52,910 bases of DNA from Chara braunii (GCA_003427395.1 BFEA01000058.1:3713839-3766748), one strand, 5' to 3'; positions 42,773-52,513 are shown, counted from the first letter of the stretch. Program-made: numbers and translations. The notes: a model not told the origin generated them from the letters alone.

Positions 42773-43125
42773 GCGGCCTAGATCAGCTGGTAAGGCAGGC
42801 AAGTGGCATTCAGGATGTCTTGGGTTCAAGTCCCCATTGACCTCATGTACATTCCTGGGCAAGCTTCGCGCCTGCCACCTACAGTTAGGCCGTTGGTTCC
42901 CCCTAGTGGAATTGGCAGGGAGTGCTGATGTTCGTAGGGGGGGGGGAGGGGAGGCAGAGCGACTGGCCCATCGAAGAAGCTCGGTCCTGATGCTACTGGC
43001 TGACCCCTGGCCAGTATCACCCACCTGCAGGTCGGGTGCAGCCCCCGCATGTTCCCTCATTGGAGGCTTGAACTCGGGCTGGCTGCTATGGGTTTCCCCG
43101 TAACACTATAATGACAATAAAAAAG
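42773..43125 (+). mobile_element. tRNA-derived SINE
   Basis: The head is tRNA-like: A-box-like TAGATCAGCTGG at 42779-42790 and B box GGTTCAAGTCC at 42823-42833, with the spacing expected of a pol III internal promoter and about 72 bases overall. A unique ~230-base body follows. The end is CACTATAATGACAATAAAAAA then GG. The head cannot be assigned to a tRNA isotype by eye. It sits inside the putative minus-strand intron in the opposite orientation. Confidence 0.75.
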
Positions 43126-43203
43126 GCCTGAAAGGCCGTCCTGTGCAGATTTGACAGGTAATTGAATTGGTTGGGGTTAAAATATTTTTTCCTTTTCTTT
43201 TTT

Positions 43204-43302
43204 AAATTGGACCATTTCTCAATTTATGCGTGTCATCCTTGCGCTGGGGCCATGTTAATCTTCTCTATATCATTCCAATTTTAATGGATGTCTCGAACGA
43301 CG
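43204..43302 (-). pseudogene. full-length U6 snRNA retro-copy
   Basis: On the minus strand the 99 bases run GTCGTTCGAGACATCC, ATTAAAATTGGAA, TATAGAGAAGATTAACATGG, CCCCAGCGCAAGGATGACAC to AGAAATGGTCCAATTT, matching U6 from end to end. The invariant ACAGAGA box reads ATAGAGA, and GATTAGCATGG reads GATTAACATGG, so it is unlikely to be active. It ends in an A-rich tail, with no plant upstream element (TCCCACATCG) and only a weak TATA-like TTTTAAAG upstream. Retroposed pseudogene. Confidence 0.88.
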
Positions 43303-43510
43303 AGGGCTTAAAAGAATCAGCCTTTAAAAGAAAGAAAAAGAAAAGAGTTTGGCACAACTTCATACTATTGTAGTTCATACGTAACAAAAACAACAGCGCA
43401 AAACAGAATTGTGAGCTAACAGCAAAAACTTCACTAGGCTTAGCTAGATAGACGAGAAAGTTGCGCTAATTTTAGCCGTTGATGACCCAATGGCTTGTTT
43501 GATTGATTAC

Positions 43511-43663
43511 CGGGAATGTCTATAGCAAGTTGAGCTAACTCATCATCGTCGATCAGAATCGCTTCATTTCTATCAACAGATACCCGCAGCTTTGCCAAAT
43601 CTGCATCCAGCATCCCAAACTCCGCAATCAGCAGGCTCTCCTCCTCGTCAGTCTTCGCGTCAT
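43511..43663 (-). CDS. LETM1-like gene candidate, acidic exon
   Basis: 153 bases. A strong acceptor (a T-rich run, then TTTGCAG) and donor CCCG/GTAATC. Reads [20 protein letters not shown], then [20 protein letters not shown], then [11 protein letters not shown]. If the donor is not used, the frame closes 22 codons later at 43440, making it a terminal exon instead. The phase fits the 42228-42315 exon. No known domain by itself; acidic, helical. Confidence 0.5.
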
Positions 43664-43785
43664 CTGCAAAAAAAAACAGCCAACATGAAAAAAAAAAAAC
43701 AGAAGACACATTGTCATCCCTGATCCATTCGTTCTCTTTTTTTTTTTTTTCAGAGAAATTCGTTTTTTTTCATCGAAGTTCAAAC

Positions 43786-43810
43786 TATCAGCTTCCTCAT
43801 GCCCATCTAG
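43786..43810 (-). CDS. possible microexon, LDGHEEAD
   Basis: 25 bases between acceptor TTTCTGAG and a weak donor ATA/GTTTGA. It would add LDGHEEAD and a split Asn codon, restoring phase between the exons at 44248 and 43663. Supported only by phase and acidic context. Confidence 0.25.
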
Positions 43811-44017
43811 CTCAGAAACCAACCGACCAGAAGACAGAGTAAAGCACCAACTCATCAAATTAAGTTTGCATGACTATGTAAAAGACACGCCTCAACCTGC
43901 AGAGAGAACATGAAACAGCCCTGCTCAATCGCAACCATTTTCCAATGCCGATTGGCTTAAGTGAAGTTAACTCTACTTATACTAGCTGATGAGGTTGTGG
44001 GCGTTATGGCCAATTAC

Positions 44018-44190
44018 CATCTTCACCTCCAAATAGAGCGCACAGTCATTATATCTGGATTTGTGTCAAAATTTGGTCTAGATACAGCGATGATGACAGT
44101 AAGCTCACCTGGATTTGTGTAAAAATGCGGTCTAGACTCTAGATACAGCGATAATGACAGTGTTTTCTATTCTATTCAGGGGAAGACTGT
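44018..44190. mobile_element. foldback element (family F), copy 2, internally duplicated
   Basis: Left arm CATCTTCACC(T)CCAAATAGAGC, GCACAGTCATTATATCTGG; right arm ATACAGCGATAATGACAGTG, TTTTCTATTC..GGGGAAGACTGT. The middle carries the phrase TGGATTTGTGT, GGTCTAGA, TACAGCGATRATGACAG twice, so the right half is duplicated. Confidence 0.8.
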
Positions 44191-44247
44191 ACTTCATCAT
44201 GACCAACTAGGTTGAACTGTCAATCAGGTCTCGACCAGTTAACTCAC

Positions 44248-44288
44248 GTCTTCGCTTCCAGACTCAAGTTTCAGCGCTTTGAGAAAGG
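44248..44288 (-). CDS. LETM1-like gene candidate, small exon
   Basis: 41 bases with a good acceptor (TTTCTTTTCCCAG) and donor (GAC/GTGAGT). Reads (A)FLKALKLESGSED. It joins in frame to 44427-44470. Too short for family assignment. Confidence 0.5.
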
Positions 44289-44426
44289 CTGGGAAAAGAA
44301 ACAAAAAACAAAAACATTCAGGCGCATGTGAACAGGGTGGGAAAAAGACGCAAACAAAAAAGGTTCCAGTGCATGCACCCCTCCCCACCCCCAATATCCC
44401 GCAAGCCCAAAATACCGAAATGATAC

Positions 44427-44470
44427 CTGCGATCGTCCCCTTCAGGGTCTCACGCCTTGAGGCCACAGGC
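44427..44470 (-). CDS. LETM1-like gene candidate, small exon
   Basis: 44 bases, acceptor GTCATAGCAG (weak pyrimidine tract), donor GCAG/GTATCA. Reads (x)PVASRRETLKGTIA, the last codon split and completed by the exon at 44288. The frame is open much further upstream, so the exon could start earlier (for example at the acceptor TTGTGGGCAG near 44550). Confidence 0.45.
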
Positions 44471-45294
44471 CTGCTATGACACCCAGTAAGGCACACGGCA
44501 GGGGCGGTGAAGAGGGCCCCCAAAACTGTGCTTGCCCGATTTCCTACACATCTGCCCACAACTTTGCAGGCTTTATAGCGCCAGAGAGGGCCCCAAAACA
44601 ATAAATAGACATGTGCTTGCCCGATTTCGTACACATCCGTCTGAAACTCTGCAGGCGTTGTCGTGCCAACAAGGTCAACTCTTGTATCATTTGTCAATTA
44701 ATGCCTGCGCATGCGATCAACGCACCCACCTCGTATGCTTCCATGGCCGTGTGACCAACACCCACCTCACATCAATTCATAGTGTGCATAATCGAATAGT
44801 TCCAAATGCCAAGGCAACATGTAGATCGTTGTCGTCACAATTGTCCCTCATTTGACCAAAGGATTCATGCCAATCAGAAAGTACCCCATTACTCTCAGGT
44901 GACCTTTGTGAGGGCAACAATGACGACGTCAATGATGACCATAACCATGAACCAATCATACAGAAACAGTCCACAAGGTAAGGCAATCCATCCCAGCAAT
45001 GCATACTTGAGAGCACCACACCGTCCTCAAATCCTGGTTCACAGCACAGTTTACATACGCATCAGGTCACTCAAACCACCACATCAGGCTGTCCACACTT
45101 TTCAGGACTATGAATTATTGTCCCTGAAAAGTGAGGAAGCACCCACAACAGCATCCATAAAGATGAAACGAATACCCACCTGGGCAGTGATGATGTGAAT
45201 AACACAAACAAGAATGAACTTTACCAGGTCCATTCATTTTCCCAGTAATCCCCAACAACTCAAAGAATGACCTGGGGGAGGCAAGGGTCTGGGG

Positions 45295-45296
<2 letters not shown>
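44471..45296. other. unresolved, possibly more exons or intron
   Basis: Two weak minus-strand candidates: SFFELLGITGKMNGP before donor CCTG/GTAAAG (45228-45273), and a hydrophobic frame KYALLGWIALPCGLFLYDWF, then MVMVIIDVVIVALTK (about 44902-45012) that could be a membrane segment. Neither chains with clear splice sites. Confidence 0.3.

Positions 45297-45339
<43 letters not shown>
45297..45339. repeat. (GA)n microsatellite
   Basis: About 43 bases of GA after a run of G. Confidence 0.95.
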
Positions 45340-45341
<2 letters not shown>

Positions 45342-46202
45342 GACCCAGGAAATACAATTGGATGACATGGCAAAACCCACAACCGCGTGTGCGGGTGTAT
45401 ACGTGTTCACCTGCTGTCAAACATTCACCGCACTATCTGTCTGTCCAACCACAAGCCGGGGGACAAGGGGGATGGGGGAAAGTGTAAGCGGGGAAGAATG
45501 GGGGTAGTCAGGAAAGGACCATAACCAAAGGTGAGGGAGGAGGGGGGACAGCAAGGGGGAACAACGAGTGAAGACATCAATCATGCCCTCAAAACATACT
45601 AGCACGGTGGATTGGCAGAACAGAACGCAAAGGTCACATCAGGGGCCGGGCATCATGTCTGTGGCAAATAGCCACATCAGCAAATAGGCCATGGATGGTT
45701 CTGCTCTAGCCCACAAAAGCAGTCCTTGCAGTAATTTCAGCAACAAGCACTGTTTTGGATGGCGCGCTGCAAACAGAGATCTCCAGCACCATGGCTTCCA
45801 CATGCTAACTACAGAGAGGCACACCAACCGCTGTCGCACAGAGACCGCATATCTACTACTACGCGCTATAATTGGACGGATCGTACAGAACAGGCAGCCG
45901 CCGAAAGTAGTCACGAGGGCATAATGATGACATTCCAGCCGAACGTCTCCAGACGCCCAGAGTTGCCACACAATGGAAGGGGCGATATAGTTTGTCACAC
46001 AATGGCAGGGACTGTATAGTTTTCCAAGTGCGCATGTGGGCTGTTGAGGTAGTCTGCATTCCGGTATGCAGCAATTGGAGGTCCAGAGACAAAAAATTCC
46101 CTGTCCTGCCAACGTATCCTTTGGGGCGGGATATCTCCTCACCATGTCATGGGTGAGCGGCTGATGTAGCTGTTGTCACTGTCACGGCTCCTGTTCAGCT
46201 CT
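45340..46202. other. unassigned non-coding DNA
   Basis: A short direct repeat TTGCCACACAATGG..GGG / GTCACACAATGG..GGG near 45962-46015 is the only structure noted. No gene. Confidence 0.4.
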
Positions 46203-46450
46203 CAGTTGAGTATGGTATTGACTATGAGTATGTTGTTGAGTGTGCTATCGAGTGTGCCGTTGAGTGTGATGTTGAGTGTGCGGTTGAGTGTGCGGTTGAG
46301 TGTGCTGTCGAGTGTGTTGTTGAGTGTGCTGTTGAGTGTGTTGTTGAGTGTGCTGCTGAGTGCACTGGCGAGTCTGCTGCCGTCGAGTGGGCTGTTGAAT
46401 GTGCTGTCAAGTGTGCTGTTGTGCATGCTGCTGAGAATGCTGTCGCGTTT
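46203..46450. repeat. 12-15 bp minisatellite, GTTGAGTGTGCT type
   Basis: About fifteen to twenty diverged units of GTTGAGTGTGCT with small length changes. Frames give Ser/Val/Leu or His/Ser/Thr repeats and are not coding. Confidence 0.9.
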
Positions 46451-46694
46451 GCTGTTGAGCTTGCAATTTAGCATAAGGATTAAATGGAGATGGGCCGGCA
46501 TGACAACGGGGACATGTACAGATTGGCATGATGAGGGTGGTGATAATAGGATTGGTCTGCACCACACAGGCCTGAAAAAAATCACAGCACATAGAATGCT
46601 GGTTGCTGACATGCCAAGAAAGGCAAGGATGGCCATTCGCAAATTGGGTATTTCATGGCTGCATCAGCATTTCAGGCCACGGAAAGGCAGGTGG

Positions 46695-46730
46695 GGNGNG
46701 GGGGNGGGGGGGGGGGGGGGGGGGGGGGGC
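46695..46730. repeat. poly-G tract with N
   Basis: A G run with N at about 46697-46705; length and calls are unreliable. Confidence 0.95.
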
Positions 46731-47102
46731 GAACGAGCAGAAGCAGAATGTGCGGACCGACTTTCAGTTTTCAAGATGCAGANTCTCACAGCGAACATTC
46801 CTTTGAGACATTCATGATAAAGGTTATGGTGTGCACGTGTCAGTTGAGCTGGCCTCATGTCATCGCAGAAGACAGGCTGCTTTGTGACCAAAGGCGCAGC
46901 AGTCACAAAGCAGTGTCCGCTGTTTAGGTGCACTGCATCAGCTTCAGGATGATCTGTCTAGGTGCATGAGTTCAAATACCCGGAGCAGTGTCCATCGGTG
47001 CAGCAGCATGGCAGGATTGTGGATTGGTGGGTTTTGGGCCCCTCGGAGAATGCTCCAGGTTCAGCCAAAAGGCAGGATCGAATAAATAGGTTCAGAGGCC
47101 CT

Positions 47103-48209
47103 TGTTATGAACTTGGTTGTCTGTCGATTTTTACCAACACTCACACGCAGACAATCTCACTCACGCCCATACATGCATAGGGGAGAGGAGACAGAGTACA
47201 CGCGGCACACAGACAGAGTTAGCAGCAGAAAAGCACTATGCACAGGTGTGGAGACAACACGAAGTGTTTCTCGCTCTCTGACAATACTCCCGACAACCAA
47301 TCACAAGTAGACACCTGTGAGGTTAACAAAGGAACAATCTGAGATTGAGCCGATCTGAACCAATATCATCACAGAGCTTGTCTCCGTGTCTCGCCACTCA
47401 CAGAATCACACACTCCACTCCCTAGACTACACCCAGTTAGTAACGCCACACAACAACAGCCTCCCCGAGGCCTGCACTAACCACCCAGATGCAGAACAGG
47501 AGCTGCGATGTAACCCTCAGTGCCGATGAGCAACTCTGACGAAGAAAGCTGCAGCTATGGCTGCATCGCCACTGTAGAAGCCACGCACGATCCCAGGGGA
47601 AGATGCCGCCACAGTGGTCCACCCACGAATACCATGTAGAGCCTCAAAATAGCCCAGCTGATCGCAAGCACCCCCAGCGGTGGATGCTCAGAGGACGCCC
47701 CAGCTATGGCGAGCTCCAGAAGGCTGGCTATGGCTGCCGTCCACGACGAAGGTCTCGAGATGCCGCCTGTAGGCAATCGTCTCCACCGCACTTGCTTGGC
47801 TCAGAATGCTGTGACGCGAAAATGAAAAACAGCCAAAAGTCCTAGCCCTAGCGACCTAGATCTATGAATAGACTAACCTAAACCTAGACACGGACTGGAC
47901 CAACCGGTACCGTTTCAGTTTGGGCCTCTAGCGCCTCTACCTACCCGGCTATAGGATCTCATGCTACGGGCCTAGGCCCTAGGGCCTCCCATCCTAGTGA
48001 TAGCCCGGGCCTGCTATTCGCAGTGCGGTCTAAGGGAGCTGCAGGCCTGCAATTTTCCCGAAATTGCAGATATGTCCCTCACGGATTTCCCTCAGCACTG
48101 AACTCTCGGTTAGTCCTTGACACAAACAAAATTACGAATCTAACCCTACCGCTGTTACTGTACAGCCTCGCAGTCAGATCTCGGCAATCAAAATCAGCAA
48201 GTCATTGCA
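47103..48209 (-). repeat. E3 3' LTR
   Basis: On the minus strand it starts TGCAATGACTTGCTG, shares AGATTCGTAATTTTGTTTG, AACCGAGAG, GTGAGGGACATAT and GCGAATAGCAGGCCCG with the E2 LTRs, and ends AAGTTCATAACA. It has the leading ~90-base segment once, unlike E2 as assembled. It contains the segment GCCGGGTAGGTAGAGGC that is present in the E2 right LTR only. Confidence 0.88.
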
Positions 48210-48223
48210 GGCTTACCCCCCCC
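48210..48223 (-). other. E3 polypurine tract
   Basis: On the minus strand CCGGGGGGGGTAAGCC directly precedes the LTR start, the site where plus-strand DNA synthesis is primed in LTR retrotransposons. Confidence 0.75.
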
Positions 48224-48249
48224 GGGGAGCGAGGACCTCCGAGCTAGGG

Positions 48250-48860
48250 GTGTAGACGAGGAGACCGGCGAGGAAGTGAACCCTTCTGGGCCGCCTCGTA
48301 ACACAGAACCACAGACTTTGCTGTCTTGAAGTTCTTTCCTGGTGAACCACCTGTCCTCAGTATGAGGCTGGAAACAAAACTTCACACGATACTGCCAGTT
48401 GGGGCCAGTGCCCCACTCATCCTCAATGGACTTCACGTCATATCCCTGGCCAGGGATTGGTGGACCAAACTGAGGGGGCCGGTCTGGGAATGCATCAGCT
48501 GAAATGAAAGGAAGCAGCTTAGATGCATGGAAGACCGGATAGGTCTCCAGATGCAGTGGGACGTCGATAACGTACGACGGGCCAAAAGGATCGGAGCCCA
48601 CTGTATCCAACACCTACCACGGACCCAGGTATCGTGGCAACAGCTTGGGAGAGATATCCTCTTCCCTTGACAACTCAGAACTGGCTACCCAGAAGTAATC
48701 GCCAGTACGAATGGGGGAAGGACGTCGGTGGCGATTAGCTTGTTCAATCATATGGCCTTTTGAGCCTTGAAGAAGTTCGCCCGTGCCCTTTCCACATCGA
48801 CTCTGTAGCGTCTGGTAAACTCCGCAGTGTCAGGAGTCAGATCAAACTTAGCCTTATTGA
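48250..48860 (-). pseudogene. E3 integrase C-terminus with chromodomain-like tail
   Basis: Frame pieces: LEPRQLLDDIINKAKFDLTP and RRYRVDVERARANFFKAQKA (48748-48860), a stop, then ISPKLLPRYLGPW, a stop, then 48194-48613: MLDTVGSDPFGPSYVIDVPL, TYPVFHASKLLPFISADAFP, VKSIEDEWGTGPNWQYRVKF and QPHTEDRWFTRKELQDSK. The middle is the GPY/F module; the end has the hydrophobic and aromatic spacing of a chromodomain. It aligns directly with 22440-22807 of E2. Non-functional fragment. Confidence 0.88.
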
Positions 48861-48885
48861 TGATGTCATCAAGAAGCTGTCGTGG

Positions 48886-48965
48886 TTCAAGTCCCCAATG
48901 CAAACGATATGGTTCACGTCCCCAATGATAAAAGAAAAAAAACCAAAAAAAAAAACAAAGAAAGC
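48886..48965 (+). mobile_element. SINE-like fragment with B box and A-rich tail
   Basis: GTGGTTCAAGTCCCCAATGC contains a pol III B box (GGTTCAAGTCC) and a near repeat follows (TGGTTCACGTCCCCAATG). An A-rich tail comes next. It sits exactly at the E3 truncation point. Too short to assign to the SINE at 42773. Confidence 0.5.
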
Positions 48966-49059
48966 CACGAAAAAACGAAATCGCGCTCACAAAAAAAAGA
49001 CAAAAGAAAGCGCGATTTCACACCACATATCCTAACCACGTGGCGCGATTTCACGCCTT

Positions 49060-50640
49060 CAACCCCCAGCCCCCTTCTGGTCACTTCCCTCTAGCTTCCC
49101 CTTAGCTTTCCCTCCTAGTTTCCCCCTCTTCCCCGGCCCCCCTTCCCGCCCTTTCTCTCTCACACACACACACACATACACAAAGACAAATAACGGAAAA
49201 GATAAAAACTGGAAAAATTCCCGACACGTGGCGCAGTCATGTGGTGCCATTTCACACCTTTCACATCCCCCTCGCTCCCCCCGACTTTCCCCTTAGCTTC
49301 CTCTTCTCCCTCCTTTCCATCCTGTATACTTTCCTCTCCTCTTTTCGTCCTTCCCCTTTCTCCTCCTCCTCCTCCCCTTCCTCCTCCTCCAGCTCCATCT
49401 CTTTCTCCCTCCCAACCCTCCCTCCTTTTCGGCTTTCTCCTGGCTTTCTCTTCCTGCTGTTCCTTCTCCTCCTCCTCATACTTGTCCTCCTCCCCCTCAT
49501 TCCTGCTGTCCTCGTCCTTCTTCCTCCATTTGTTCTCCCAGCACTCATCCTCCAACCTTCTCTTTCTCCTCGTTCTTCGTATGAGGTCCTCTCAAGCCTA
49601 GCCGGACTCAGCTCCGTAAAGACGCAGCAAATCAAATTCAAAGTGTACTACACAATGCAAGAGAGAATTGAGTGGTGTCCAAGGTGCGAGTCAGCCGACG
49701 GAACGTGCGGTAAAGTCCATTGAAACGTCTCGGCTATTCATTCCCTCTTTCTTGTGTTTGTCCACATATTATCGTTGTTTTGCCCCATTTTCACGCATTG
49801 ATGTATATATTTCTTGCCTTCTCACGCCTTATATGTTGAATATGCAGTTCTTTATCCGTGATGCTTCCCAGCGCCCTCCCGCTACACCCCCTTTTTTTCC
49901 CCTTGTCCAGCATGCTTAGCAAGTAACAGCAGCATAGGCTGCTTGATCCTCGCCATCCTCGTGTTCCTCTTCCGCTTCCACGTCATCGCCCTTCCCTCCT
50001 CTTCCTCGTCCTACTTCCCCTCCATTGCACCCTTCTCCCCATCCACCCGTACTGTCAGACTTCCCCTCAACACATTCTTTGATCCCCCCACTGTCCTACT
50101 GTGCCTTCTGCTTCCCTTCTCTCCCCTCCTTTTCCCAAATTTGCGCGCGCCTGTCTTCATTTCACTCTCCTCCCAATTCGTGTGTGCCCCCTCCCCCCCC
50201 CTGTTTATCCACTCCCTTTCCTTAACTGTGCACACATCCTCCTTTTCCATGATCCTCCGCTTCCCCACAATGGCTGTATTTGTCCTCCTTCGCCCCGATC
50301 GCCCCCAATGGCTTCCACACCCACCTGCCATTCCCCTCATCCTGATTCCCCCACATCCTCCACTCCCTCCCCATTGCATTCCGACCCAGAGTCCTCGACA
50401 TCCTCATCTCCCTCCCAAGTACCTTTTTGTCCTCTTTCGGAACTCAATCCCATCATCATGTCCCATCGTCATGTCACTTCTTCTCCCTTTCACGATCAGA
50501 GTCGGTAAGGAAAGAAAAACGAAACACCACGATAGCCTGTCTCTGCCCCATTTCCCGATTCCTGACACCATAAACATATTACCTTGTCCTAGCAAATCGT
50601 GCTCCTTTCTTTCATCTTCATCATAATCTTCACAGTCATT
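49060..50640. other. pyrimidine-rich, low-complexity region
   Basis: The plus strand is dominated by C and T with TCC/TTC/CCT phrases. Long frames on both strands (for example 227 codons at 49943-50626) are Ser/Pro/Leu- or Arg/Glu-rich and have no domain. The phrase ACGTGGCGC(G/A)..TTTCACRCC occurs twice (about 49038 and 49225), suggesting a diverged duplication of about 190 bases. Confidence 0.6.
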
Positions 50641-50644
50641 TTCA

Positions 50645-50647
<3 letters not shown>

Positions 50648-50714
<67 letters not shown>

Positions 50715-50740
50715 GCACACACACACACACACACCACACA
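50648..50740. repeat. compound (TC)n-(CA)n microsatellite
   Basis: About 65 bases of TC repeat followed by about 24 bases of CA repeat. Confidence 0.96.
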
Positions 50741-51338
50741 CTCTCTTCGTGTGTTTGTATGAACCCCCCCAAAAAGGCATGACTGAGCCAGACTGTTTCG
50801 ATGGACTTTCACCAGCTCATCAGGAGGTTGAACCCACACAGTCTGCCCACGATGCATTTGTGCGCGTGCGTGCTTGTGCTTGTATGTTTGTGCTTGTGTG
50901 TTTGTGCATGTGCTTGCGCGGGAGAGCACGCGGCCGTCCATGTGAGTGCGTGGTGTCAAGTACCCTATACACCACGTGCCACAGATACGCGCATGGAACC
51001 GGTTTTTTCCCTGGCCTGGCAGCCCTAACTTCCGTTGGGCTGTGAACTGGCCCCTCTACAAAAGAAAAATATGGGGCCCTACCAGTAGTCCAAACATTGC
51101 ATGGCGATTCAGGCCGTTCACGGTCCTACCGACCCGATGGCCCCGATCGCCCCGCGATCTTAAAGTTTTGAAATCAGGGGGCAATCGGGGCCGTCGGGGG
51201 GGAAGAACCGTGAACGGCCTGGATCGTGGCGCGATCTTAAAATCTTAAGATCGCGGGGCAATCCGGGCCATCGAGCCCGTAGGTCCGCGGATGGCCAGGA
51301 TGCCAAAATTCTAACATTAGCAACTTTTATACGTGTAG

Positions 51339-51437
51339 GGATAGAACGCACATCGCACAGTCATTATAGCTGTATTTGGGACAACTTTCGGTCTAGATAC
51401 TGCAATAATGACTGTGCTTTCTATTCGGGTGAAGACG
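51339..51437. mobile_element. foldback element (family F), copy 3
   Basis: Left arm GATAGAACGCACATCGCACAG, TCATTATAGCTGTAT; right arm ATACTGCAATAATGACTGTG, CTTTCTATTCGGGTGAAGACGG. The arms pair over about 35 bases around a ~27-base loop containing GGTCTAGA. Clearly the same family as 41123 and 44018. Confidence 0.85.
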
Positions 51438-51544
51438 GTAGTTTATCTGCCAGACAGTATTGGCAATGAGCAACACTCTGCCTGAAGCCGAGGGCATGCG
51501 CAGCTCCAGAGTTGATTACGTTCAAGGACGACAATTGACAACGA

Positions 51545-51732
51545 TTAAACCGCCACTCGATGGCCCCTGCACTGTATATTTTTGTTGTCTGGTAGTACTG
51601 GGCCAAAATCTACAGTGCCCAGGTTCGGCAGAGGTTCGGTGGGGAAGGGTACCACAATTATTTTTCCTCATGGTGGCACTACTTTTAGGCTTTTGGTTTG
51701 TCAAAGTAGGTCTGGATGGAGTGGTGGTTTAA
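51545..51732. mobile_element. small TTAA-flanked element (family B), copy 3
   Basis: TTAA at 51545-51548 and 51729-51732 flank a 180-bp core with inverted ends ACCGCCACTCGATGG and ACCACCACTCCATCC. This is the best-preserved copy of the family seen at 15249 and 26445. Non-coding. Confidence 0.78.
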
Positions 51733-51922
51733 GCCGACAGTACACGGCCCCAGCCTTGCTTAAAATGCAACTCGTTGCCTACGAAAAGTTCGGAGGCTCG
51801 GCCTGCCGGACCACAATGGCTGGTGGCACCAGCCAAAAAAGAAAGAAAGTGCGCCGCTGGCGGTTCGAAAAAGCTTGGGGCGCAGTAAGGCTCCTCCAGG
51901 CGCGGGTGTACTGGTGGTTTAA
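51729..51922. mobile_element. small TTAA-flanked element (family C)
   Basis: Adjoins family B copy 3 and shares its right TTAA. The right TTAA is 51919-51922. Inverted ends GCCGACAGTACAC and, on the other strand, ACCACCAGTACAC. The core TGCCGGACCACAATGGCTG, GGCACCAGCC matches the insert in the E1 integrase at 10320-10360. Non-coding. Confidence 0.65.
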
Positions 51923-52215
51923 ATGAATGAAGAAAAGGTATTCACCCAATTTCACAGTCATAACAAGGATTTCAAATTTTGAGGCATGCTGGCTTGGGGG
52001 GAGGGGTGTCCCGTAGCAGGCCCCACTTGCTTAGGCGCCTAGCGCCACAAGGGTACGGGCTGATCCTCTTCTCTCGTCTCGTCTCCCTCATTGGCTGTAA
52101 AAACAGGCTTCACAGTGAAAAGCAACCGGACTGATTACCCCCAGAATAGAAGGGGCCTTGCTTTTTTGTATTAAAAAAAAAAAAGAGGGAAAAAACAGGA
52201 ATAGAGTTCACCCAC

Positions 52216-52312
52216 CAGAGATCTGCACAGCCTCGTCTTCCAAACACGCATAAATCAACTCCATCTCCAGCTGCAGTGTCCTAACAGCAAGTTTCTTGCG
52301 CAGCTCATCTAC
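52216..52312 (-). CDS. putative internal exon, coiled-coil-like
   Basis: 97 bases with acceptor GCATGAGCAG and donor CTCTG/GTGGGT. Reads VDELRKKLAVRTLQLEMELI then YACLEDEAVQIS, a heptad-like helix. Strong splice sites and no low complexity. No family recognised. Could be an upstream part of the 41-44 kb gene or a separate gene. Confidence 0.5.
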
Positions 52313-52513
52313 CTGCTCATGCACAGACGCACAAATACCACAGTATCATAAGCAGTCCGACTCGTTAGCTGTCCGGCAAGGCTCGCCACTTCATCAAGGA
52401 ACCCCACAAGCATCACAGCCTCACCAAAAAACAAAAAACACCATCTCACCTTTCATCCCTTCCCTCCCTCCCTCGTTCATTCCTTCTTTCCTTCATTCTT
52501 CTCCTACTCCTAC

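Larger units (their letters stand above)
47103..48890 (-). mobile_element. Ty3/Gypsy element E3, 5'-truncated (relative of E2)
   Basis: The minus strand reads integrase C-terminus, polypurine tract, then a complete LTR. Everything upstream is missing; the break near 48890 abuts an A-rich retroposed piece. The integrase tail and LTR are clear homologues of E2 but well diverged, so it is an older member of the same family. Confidence 0.9.

Noticed and set aside
44902-45012. Hydrophobic frame LLGWIALPCGLFLYDWF, a possible membrane helix
   Set aside because: Two other frames are equally open and no good acceptor or donor brackets it.
49239-50626. Ser/Pro-rich frames up to 227 codons
   Set aside because: Low-complexity pyrimidine tract read in several frames at once, no domain or splice chain.
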